Shown here: positions 6,268-11,686 of the stretch, in pieces
Position numbering within the stretch: position 1 is the first letter of the stretch
How the letters are laid out: the number at the start of each line of letters is the position of its first letter
Origin: Elusimicrobia bacterium UBA5214
GTDB lineage: Bacteria; Elusimicrobiota; UBA5214
Assembly (NCBI GenBank): GCA_002412545.1
Contig: DHVG01000010.1
Span: forward strand, 1-15,944
DNA length: 15,944 nucleotides
Direction of reading: 5' to 3'
Translations under genes and position numbers: made by a program
Notes under the pieces: model-generated
Database searches by the model: none
Told to the model about the DNA's origin: nothing
Seen by the model: only the letters and a program-made list of their open reading frames with translations

Positions 6268-6480
6268 TACAGCGGGAACGACCCGCTGTACCGGACCATG
6301 CCGAACCGGGCCCAGCCGCACCGGAATAGACCGGACCAAACCACTGCTTACTACACTGCACCTCACCAAACAATACCGCACCACATCAAAACAAAACAGT
6401 TATTATTCCAAAACAGCGGGGACACCCCGCTGTTCCGGGCCATACTGCACCGTGCCGAACCGAACTACACCTAACTATAC
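6268..6480. repeat. Hairpin-headed 5-nt-periodic CCNNA array
   Basis: Two 23-bp perfect hairpins share the core ACAGCGGG...CCCGCTGT. The first has 9-bp arms 6268-6276 and 6282-6290 with loop AACGA; the second has 10-bp arms 6412-6421 and 6425-6434 with loop ACA. Each is followed on the plus strand by a run of degenerate pentamers in strict register: CCGGA CCATG CCGAA CCGGG and so on from 6291 to about 6400, and CCGGG CCATA CTGCA CCGTG from 6435 to about 6480. On the minus strand the units read TNNGG, giving GG pairs every five bases. The array lies between two minus-strand genes and seems non-coding. Confidence 0.85.
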
Positions 6481-6519
6481 TTTTTCTGATTATGTCCTAT
6501 CTTTGTGGCTATAACCTAT

Positions 6520-7044
6520 CTACCCAAATTTAACTACCTTAAATCTTCCAAATTTTGGTCGGTAATCTCCGATTCCTTTTGTTGTTCCCGCTTCTTCCAA
6601 AATTTGTTTTAAGGTTTCTTTTTTGATTCTTTCCTCATTGAAGTTAATCGCGAACTCTAACTCCCAAGAGTTAAATCTTGGTCTACCTTTTACTACCCTA
6701 TTCCTTTGAATAACTACGGGTCTTAAATCAATATCATCATAGGTTTCTTTGTTTAAGGGAATCTTTTCTGGTTCCATAAATACCGATGAGAGAATAGTTG
6801 TTTTCAAAGAACTTTTGCCCTTGCCTTTAAATTCTTTAGCGGTCTCTCTTAGACAAGCTTCAATCCAAGTTGATGGTGCATAACAACCTATCTTTTCATC
6901 CTTATACAAGGCTTTCTCTGCATCGTCTTTAGGGTCATATTGCTCATCCCTGCGTTTTGCTTTTGTCTCATCTGACTGTTCCATCACAAACCTATTCATT
7001 AACAGAGGAGCAACTCCCGCAATTTTTACTTTTACTTTTTCCAT
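6520..7044 (-). CDS. Conserved-looking protein of unknown function, phage-like
   Basis: This 174-residue protein starts at an ATG preceded by a strong Shine-Dalgarno (AAGGAGGTGG, spacing 3-8). It begins KVKVKIAGVAPLLMNRF, has a charged segment with ALYKDEKIGCYAPSTWIEACL, then SSVFMEPEKIPL, RPVVIQRNRVVKGRPRF, WELEFAINF, and ends TTKGIGDYRPKFGRFKVVKF. The mixed beta-strand pattern and the GIGDYRPKFGRF ending remind me of uncharacterised proteins carried by phages and mobile elements, but I cannot name a family and assign no function. There is no signal peptide, membrane segment or obvious catalytic motif. It may share a transcript with the nuclease-like gene downstream, with the pentamer array in the 268-bp gap between them. 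A remnant terminator module lies about 85-120 bp upstream. Confidence 0.75.
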   Translation of the reverse strand: MEKVKVKIAGVAPLLMNRFVMEQSDETKAKRRDEQYDPKDDAEKALYKDEKIGCYAPSTWIEACLRETAKEFKGKGKSSLKTTILSSVFMEPEKIPLNKETYDDIDLRPVVIQRNRVVKGRPRFNSWELEFAINFNEERIKKETLKQILEEAGTTKGIGDYRPKFGRFKVVKFG

Positions 7045-7128
7045 ATACCACCTCCTTCAAACCCAAAAGGCAGCTTTATTGATAGTGATTAAAAAATCAG
7101 TGTAATCATTTTTTCTAAGTAAGATTTT

Positions 7129-7170
7129 ACAAAAAATTCCTTCTTTTTGCAAATAAAAAAACCGCTGACA
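7129..7170 (-). repeat. Truncated copy of the terminator module
   Basis: The 19 bases at 7147-7165 are identical to 1527-1545, and the preceding 18 bases are also similar (ACAAAAAATT then TTCTT), so this is a copy of the module at 1509-1570. The opposite arm is missing: after ACCGCTGACA the sequence departs. It probably no longer terminates transcription. The stretch 7045-7128 holds only the Shine-Dalgarno of the next gene and AT-rich DNA. Confidence 0.6.
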
Positions 7171-7251
7171 CCTTTCTCTTGGAACAGAACAAAAATTTTG
7201 ACAAATCCCAAAAAATTTAATATCATAAAAAATGTTAATTTTCAACAAACT

Positions 7252-7370
7252 TGTCCTGAACGAAGCGAAGGATAGTTCTTTTGAAGGGCTAATTTGTTTT
7301 TCTCAGCCTTTCCTTAAAGATGGTGAAAGACCATCTAACTCTGAAGTAAGGAGAAGGCTGTCACTATCTC
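7252..7370. repeat. Nested palindromic element
   Basis: Inverted pairs nest around one centre: GATAGT (7271-7276) with ACTATC (7363-7368), CAGCCTT (7304-7310) with AAGGCTG (7354-7360), CCTTA with TAAGG, and AGATGGT (7318-7324) with ACCATCT (7330-7336) around loop GAAAG. A separate small hairpin, TCCTGAACGAAGCGAAGGA, lies at 7254-7272 and resembles a widespread intergenic repeat. The element precedes the plus-strand gene at 7448. An ORF across it (7232-7423) has no protein character. Confidence 0.65.
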
Positions 7371-7447
7371 ACGTAAGCGGGAAAGTAAATAAAAAATATA
7401 TTTGTAGTTGCTCAATTTATTGAGCATTCCAATCCTTTAACCGAAAA

Positions 7448-8014
7448 ATGAAAAAAATTTTATTCTTCTCCGCCTGTCTATCGCTTATTATTCATAACTT
7501 AGCATTCATACTTGCTAGCGAAAGACTTAACATTGCAGTTGCTGAATTTGAAGCAAGAAATGTCTCCCAGATGGATGCAGTAAGCATTAGTGATTTTTTG
7601 AGGACAGAACTAGTAAAGAGTGAAGTGTTTAATGTTATTGACCGGAATAATATGCAAAGAATCCTTGTTGAACAAAGATTCCAACAGACCGGTTGCACAA
7701 CTCAAGAATGTGCAGTGAAAATGGGACAAGTACTTAATGTACAAAGAATCATTATTGGGACTTTGCTTAAATTTGGGGCGAAATGGTATGTAAATGCTGA
7801 TATGATTGACGTGGAAAGTGCAAAAATTATTTCTTCTGAGAAAGTAGAGGCTAATGCCCAAGAAGAATTAGTAGAACTAATGGAGGTTCTTGCAGCCACA
7901 TTAAGCGGCAAGAAGAGAACATCTTTAAAATCAACTAAAATAGAATCAACAAAACAGGAATATAAAATACTGAAGACAAAAATTGAAGGCGTTGTCGCTT
8001 TAGTAAATGGATAA
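7448..8014 (+). CDS. CsgG-like secreted protein, ending at an in-frame TAA inside a SurA-type domain
   Basis: The 188-residue product starts with a Sec-type signal peptide (KK, then a hydrophobic stretch to about residue 23, ILASE); no convincing lipobox is seen. A CsgG-like domain spans about residues 27-150: LNIAVAEFEARNVS, a helix with FLRTELVKS, FNVIDRNNMQRILVEQ, the CTTQECAVKMG loop with two cysteines, VQRIIIGTLLKFG, and a final strand and helix. Such domains are common in periplasmic or outer-membrane proteins of diderms. After a charged linker (about 150-175) the sequence IEGVVALVNG matches the first strand of SurA-type chaperones, and then TAA (8012-8014) stops the frame. The same frame continues as SurA_N. 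The start has no clear Shine-Dalgarno. Either a nonsense mutation has split a fusion, or a deletion joined two genes. Confidence 0.8.
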   Translation: MKKILFFSACLSLIIHNLAFILASERLNIAVAEFEARNVSQMDAVSISDFLRTELVKSEVFNVIDRNNMQRILVEQRFQQTGCTTQECAVKMGQVLNVQRIIIGTLLKFGAKWYVNADMIDVESAKIISSEKVEANAQEELVELMEVLAATLSGKKRTSLKSTKIESTKQEYKILKTKIEGVVALVNG

Positions 8015-8620
8015 AAAATTCTTCTCTCCGAATTAGAAAAAAATGTCCAGCCCCTAGTTAAACAATATAAGCGTGATACCCCTGTAAGTGAGCAAACTGC
8101 TGATAAGATTCATCAGCTAAAAAAAGATGCTCTCAATCAGATGATTGACGAAAAACTTTTGCTCCAGGAGGCAAAGAAACGTAAAATTGAAGTTACAGAA
8201 AGAGAAATTAGAGATGGAGTTAACTCGGAATATTTCCAAGCCGAATTAAAGAAACAATCGCTAACTGAAGCTGATTTCGAAAAAAGAGTGCAGGACCACT
8301 TGATGGTGTGTAAACTTATTGATACGGAAGTAAAACTAAGACTCTCAATACCAGATGAACAAGAAATAAAAAACCTATACGACCAAATTGTTGCGGTAAG
8401 CAGAGGAATAACGATCTCCGACCTCTCTCCTGAAGCACAAGAGAAATTAACAGAAATGGCAAAGTTTTTTTTGCGTCGTGACGGTAAAATTGGTTCATAT
8501 TCCAAACTGAAAAAAGAACTTTCAGAATATATCTATAGAAGTGATGCAGAAATAGTTTTCGAAGATTTTCTTAAACGTCTAAGAAGTAATGCCACAATTG
8601 AAGTTGCCGAAATTGAGTAA
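8015..8620 (+). pseudogene. SurA N-terminal chaperone domain, separated from its start by one stop codon
   Basis: The frame is open from directly after the TAA at 8012 and is the same frame as the CsgG-like ORF. It reads KILLSELEKNVQPLVKQY, then a helix to ALNQMIDEKLLLQEAKKRKIEVTE, the classic SurA_N signature, followed by EREIRDGV, LTEADFEKRVQDHLMVCKLI and a helical tail ending in IEVAEIE. The first ATG is at 8141, already inside the conserved helix, so a protein started there (159 residues) would lack the first helix. No Shine-Dalgarno stands before it. SurA-type proteins hold outer-membrane proteins in the periplasm; export needs a signal peptide, which only the upstream ORF supplies. No PPIC (parvulin) domain is present. 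If the TAA were read through, the joined protein would be about 391 residues. I favour a decayed gene, moderately. Confidence 0.7.
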
Positions 8621-8974
8621 ATAATGTACTGTTTTAACGATATTTACGATGTTTATCGAAGATTTTCCTTTCGTGTTGTATAAAGTAAACAAAGTTAATA
8701 GGGTATTTGATTCTGCTTTGAAAAGTGCTTTTTGATGAGAAGAAGACGAAGAATTAGCAAAAAAGATTTTTAGCACCGGTACCACTAAATCTAAATACTG
8801 GGAACAAACAGAATAGCCTAACCCCTTCTATGGCAAAATTCTCTCTGGCAAGGAGCATCTCACCAAATAACCTTTCAAGGTGAACTCTCAAGGTGAACCT
8901 TCCTCGGACTGATGGCAACCCCGTAGAAATAAGAACACAGGGTAAACCCCGTAAATATACAACTATACGGGGTA
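8621..8974. other. Gene-free stretch with a 13-bp duplication and a small hairpin
   Basis: I see no credible gene here. It holds two tandem 13-bp units beginning TCAAGGTGAAC (8875 and 8888) and a hairpin ACCCCGTA (8946-8953) / TACGGGGT (8966-8973) just before the terminator of the next minus-strand gene. An extra ACCCCGT half-copy lies at 8928-8935. A short minus ORF at 8754-9005 runs through these repeats and the terminator, so it is rejected. Confidence 0.55.
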
Positions 8975-8977
8975 AAC

Positions 8978-9012
8978 AAAAAAACCGCCAACATCTTTTA
9001 GACATCAGCGGT
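8978..9012 (-). terminator. Rho-independent terminator after the papain-like gene
   Basis: These 35 bases are identical to 1535-1569. On the minus strand they give the ACCGC-GCGGT stem with inner G-U-rich pairing and an AAA loop, followed by seven T. It lies about 90 bp past the stop of the gene at 9103. Confidence 0.85.
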
Positions 9013-9102
9013 CATTGAAATCAATCTATATCTATTAGCAGATATTATCTACCCCAAAATGTCAAAATATCTTGCTTTCAGAAACTTGATTCCAAATAAA
9101 AG

Positions 9103-10656
9103 TTATTCGCGAGAAGTGCGGATGAAATGCCTATAGGGTGAATCGTGAAATAAATTCTGTTTTTTTATTAGCCGTCCACTCTTATAGATTTTTATCAACC
9201 CAGGGAGATGCACATACAACACGGACCTTGCTATATCATTTGGCACAACAAACGACGTATCCAACACTATCTCACCCATACAAAAGCGATTTTGTGCGAA
9301 TAAATCGGTGCTGCTGATCTCAGTAATCCATAGATATTCTTTATTTTCAAAGATTTTTTCCTCTCGAGCCAATTTTTTACACAATTCTTCCTTGTCAGAT
9401 ATCTTTTTTCGTCCGGTAGTAGCACTATTCAAAAAATCATCTGCGCGCTTAAATACTGTCCTCAAAACAATAGATCCATCTTCAAAATCTTGCAAGAAAT
9501 TCTCAACATACAATTTTGCTTCATTGGAGTAGCCTTTATACGAATCTTGCCGTAATGATACAACCCCTTGCAATTCCTGTATCAAGGTTATGAAGGCACA
9601 AACTTCTGCTTCTATCGGAGTTAGCAATCTTCCCTTAGGAAATATGATAATCGCATTTTTGATTCTCGAACAGGAACCGGGAATAGAGGAAAAAGTTAGA
9701 TAAGGACCAAAGTTGTCGTCATGCACAAGAAAGTCCGTCCAACATGAACTGCGTAAATAACTGAATCCCCCATCTCGTCCACGTATCGTTTCACGGTAGT
9801 ATCTGCTTGATGCGTCTGGCCACCAGCTATGAGGGTCAAATGTATGACCAATGGCAAGTAAAGCGTGACCTTTACGAGTTTCAGTTTCTATAAAAAATAT
9901 CACTGGGAATCCCGCTTCCAAAAACGAGTAAGCAACTTGCTCTACTGGATAATCATTCTCTTTACACAACTCAGAGTAAGCAATTGATTCAACTCCCATC
10001 TGGTCAAGGAAGATCTTTGTCTCTGGTGCAGTAAAACAATTTGTTTTTGAACGCTCGGCTTCTTCATCAATAAACTCGAAATCCCAAGGACAGTTCTTCG
10101 CTTCAAAAAACGCTTTTCCATAACTACTCTCAGTAAGCCAGAAAGATAATGCCCGCAATGTGGCAAAAACACATGTCCAATTTCCATTCCAATGCTTTTG
10201 AACAAACGGAAAAACATAAGTACCTAAGTCTTCTGACAAAAATGGTACATGGTATCCACATGTTACAAAGTGGCTTAGTGGATAAAAATCTTTTGGAGCG
10301 GGGACTACGGCTTTCGCAACTCTCCTATTTTCGTTGGGAAGTTTAGTCTGTCTTATCACAACATAACCCAGATAACTGCTTTTATGGTTTTCGATAAGCT
10401 GTTGTATATCCGTTTCTTCCGTTTTTATCTTGACACTATCATCAGCAAAAAAATCTAACCGCGTATTCATTATCTTTTTACTACCATTTCTATCCTCTTC
10501 TTCTGATTTGATTTCACCCTCAATTACTGTTTTACAAGAATAATGTTCCAAAATTGAGAGAACCCGGCGGAATGGACGGCAATTACCATACTTCTTTGCT
10601 ACGCTATAAAAATCACATACACCCGTCAAATTTGTTACTTCCCGAAATTCGTACAT
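9103..10656 (-). CDS. Large unknown protein with a papain-like (C39-like) cysteine peptidase core
   Basis: From the ATG at 10656 the product is 517 residues; the frame also allows TTG at 10674, directly after a stop. In numbering from the TTG, an N-terminal region of about 100 residues is followed by SYLGYVVIRQTKLPNENRR, a strand motif known from uncharacterised papain-like proteins. A candidate catalytic triad comes next: C168 in NGNWTCVFATLRALSFWL, H270 in RKGHALLAIGH and D319 or D320 in FLVHDDNFGPYLTF. The Cys-helix, His-strand and Asp order fits the C39/papain fold. The C-terminal 190 residues are unassigned. No signal peptide or membrane helix is seen. Neither start has a clear Shine-Dalgarno. 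The gene stands alone between two terminators, within the accessory DNA separating gyrB and gyrA, so horizontal gain is plausible. The substrate is unknown; a defence role is speculation. Confidence 0.8.
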   Translation of the reverse strand: MYEFREVTNLTGVCDFYSVAKKYGNCRPFRRVLSILEHYSCKTVIEGEIKSEEEDRNGSKKIMNTRLDFFADDSVKIKTEETDIQQLIENHKSSYLGYVVIRQTKLPNENRRVAKAVVPAPKDFYPLSHFVTCGYHVPFLSEDLGTYVFPFVQKHWNGNWTCVFATLRALSFWLTESSYGKAFFEAKNCPWDFEFIDEEAERSKTNCFTAPETKIFLDQMGVESIAYSELCKENDYPVEQVAYSFLEAGFPVIFFIETETRKGHALLAIGHTFDPHSWWPDASSRYYRETIRGRDGGFSYLRSSCWTDFLVHDDNFGPYLTFSSIPGSCSRIKNAIIIFPKGRLLTPIEAEVCAFITLIQELQGVVSLRQDSYKGYSNEAKLYVENFLQDFEDGSIVLRTVFKRADDFLNSATTGRKKISDKEELCKKLAREEKIFENKEYLWITEISSTDLFAQNRFCMGEIVLDTSFVVPNDIARSVLYVHLPGLIKIYKSGRLIKKQNLFHDSPYRHFIRTSRE

Positions 10657-10678
10657 ATTTTTGAACTTACCCAATCAA

Positions 10679-10716
10679 AAAAATACCAGTTTTCCTTTAG
10701 GTTAACTGGTATTTTT
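10679..10716. terminator. Bidirectional hairpin terminator
   Basis: Perfect 13-bp arms AAAAATACCAGTT (10679-10691) and AACTGGTATTTTT (10704-10716) surround a 12-nt loop. Both strands end in a T run. On the minus strand it would stop transcription from the small gene at 10764 before it reaches the papain-like gene. Confidence 0.8.
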
Positions 10717-10763
10717 ATAGAATATCTACTTTTTCGTTTTTTAGAGTAGCTAATATCCAACTT

Positions 10764-10952
10764 TTAAAGTTCGTAGTAAGTTTTGTCCTTCTTTAGTGCT
10801 CTTTCGCCAGATTTCCACAGTTTCTTAATTTCTTGACTCGCTCGCGATACTTCTTTGCGATAAGAAGCACTAAGATATCCCCCCACTTTTGTTTCCTTTG
10901 GCAAATTTCCCAATGAATTTAATTTCTTTCGGTTTTCTTTCACGTCTATCAT
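10764..10952 (-). CDS. Small hypothetical protein, helical and basic
   Basis: I do not recognise this protein. From the ATG at 10952 it has 62 residues, with VKENRKKLNSLGNLPKETKV, GGYLSASYRKEVSRASQEI and a lysine-rich helix, KKLWKSGERALKKDKTYYEL. The start is uncertain. AGGGGG (10953-10958) abuts the ATG but is ideally spaced, 9 bp, from a GTG at 10943; the frame also extends to a TTG at 11006. The size, charge and purine-rich start site suggest a real short gene, possibly an antitoxin-like or DNA-binding protein, but nothing specific supports this. A bidirectional terminator follows its stop. The AT-rich 126 bp upstream (11007-11132) shows no other feature. Confidence 0.5.
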   Translation of the reverse strand: MIDVKENRKKLNSLGNLPKETKVGGYLSASYRKEVSRASQEIKKLWKSGERALKKDKTYYEL

Positions 10953-11132
10953 CCCCCTAATTTTTCTACCGGTAATAATGCTATCACAAAAATAGAAAAA
11001 TTTCAAGTCTTACTAAATTAGGTGTTACTATCTACCGTCGGAAATATATATAAGAATGTCTAAATATATTTTTGTTTTATTTACAATTTATTTAGGAATT
11101 TTTCTATATAAATGACAAAAATAGTCTTATGA

Positions 11133-11456
11133 TCATAAACTGATACTCGGTTTTCTCTTTAAGACACGATAAACTCTCATGTAATCTCGCATATCATTTC
11201 TAATTTTTCTCCGATGTTTTTTTCTATATTCTGAGAAATACTCAGGATGAGCAGTACGCCATCTTCTCATCTGTTCTTTTCTCCGCAATTTTAATTCCGG
11301 AGAAGCCACATATTCATCATAGCGGTAAGGATTTTTCCTTCGCCAATTTAGCATATTTTGCAATCTTCTTGCATGTTGGCAAGATTTCAATAGACAAGTA
11401 ATTTGATTTTTTCTATGCGGTTCAAAAACTCTTCTACAGATAACACAAAACTTCAT
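11133..11456 (-). CDS. Small zinc-ribbon protein with a duplicated W-(N/H)P-Y motif
   Basis: From the ATG at 11456 the product has 107 residues; a GTG at 11468 is also possible. C4 and C7 (FCVIC) with C21 and C26 form a C-x2-C-x13-C-x4-C zinc-ribbon like those in short mobile-element proteins. The rest is very basic and contains two 12-residue units in register, WRRKNPYRYDEY (38-49) and WRTAHPEYFSEY (66-77), followed by a third weaker arginine-rich stretch (DYMRVYRVLKRK). Such proteins probably bind nucleic acid, but no defined function is known to me. It lies alone between the archease remnant downstream of gyrB and the accessory genes. The upstream Shine-Dalgarno is weak. Confidence 0.6.
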   Translation of the reverse strand: MKFCVICRRVFEPHRKNQITCLLKSCQHARRLQNMLNWRRKNPYRYDEYVASPELKLRRKEQMRRWRTAHPEYFSEYRKKHRRKIRNDMRDYMRVYRVLKRKPSISL

Positions 11457-11528
11457 GGTTGTTACCACTACAGAAAGTTGATGCCCAAAAAGTACCCATC
11501 TGAAGCAAAAGTCTAGCTTAAGAAAAAT

Positions 11529-11573
11529 TTAAACATCAAAAATTATTGTGGTTTGGTAGCCTTGTTTAGTTTT
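11529..11573 (-). pseudogene. Remnant of an archease 3' end
   Basis: On the minus strand these 45 bases translate as KTKQGYQTTIIFDV plus a stop, against KTKEGYQTTIIFDV at the end of the intact archease at 1674. DNA identity with 1671-1725 is about 90% and continues a few bases past the stop. The upstream part of the gene is absent: the sequence at 11574 and beyond is unrelated. It lies 112 bp past the gyrB stop. Confidence 0.8.
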
Positions 11574-11611
11574 TTAATTTCAGCAATCTTTTAACTTCCT
11601 CCTCACCTTGA

Positions 11612-11637
11612 ATCCTCTCCCACAATGGGGAGAGGAT
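11612..11637. repeat. Short inverted repeat after gyrB
   Basis: Perfect arms ATCCTCTCCC (11612-11621) and GGGAGAGGAT (11628-11637) flank a 6-nt loop. No T run follows on either strand, so it is not a classical terminator. It resembles common CTCTCCC...GGGAGAG intergenic repeats. Apart from this, 11469-11684 holds only the archease remnant and an ATTCGTG cluster. Confidence 0.7.
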
Positions 11638-11646
11638 AATCTTATT

Positions 11647-11686
11647 TATTCGTGAACATTGACAATGCGCGAATTTACACGAATTT
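11647..11686. repeat. ATTCGTG/CACGAAT repeat at the gyrB stop
   Basis: Units ATTCGTG, GCGAAT and CACGAAT run up to and into the gyrB stop codon (11685-11687). GCGAATTTACACGAATTT (11669-11686) closely matches stretches at 2136-2156 and 2172-2182 by the gyrA stop. Confidence 0.75.

Noticed and set aside
6252..6344. Longer N-terminus for the nuclease-like gene (start at 6344)
   Set aside because: The extra 31 residues are translated from the pentamer array and hairpin; they show only the 5-nt periodic composition and no protein character. METN at 6251 is the sensible start.
6187..6474. Minus ORF 6187-6384 and plus ORF 6043-6474 across the array
   Set aside because: Both owe their length to the repeat lacking stop codons; their Arg/Val or His/Pro-rich patterns reflect the pentamer, not a protein family.
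6268..6480. CRISPR array
   Set aside because: The units are 5 nt and degenerate, there are no spacers of 30-40 nt, and the only repeated longer element is two hairpins 144 bp apart. No cas gene is present.
7232..7423. 63-residue plus ORF upstream of the CsgG-like gene
   Set aside because: It lies entirely on the nested palindrome and has no Shine-Dalgarno or family character.
8754..9005. 83-residue minus ORF downstream of the papain-like gene
   Set aside because: It begins within the terminator hairpin and runs through the 13-bp repeats, so it would be on the terminated side of the transcript.
11612..11637. Terminator of gyrB
   Set aside because: The stem is perfect but no T run follows on the minus strand, so I list it only as an inverted repeat.
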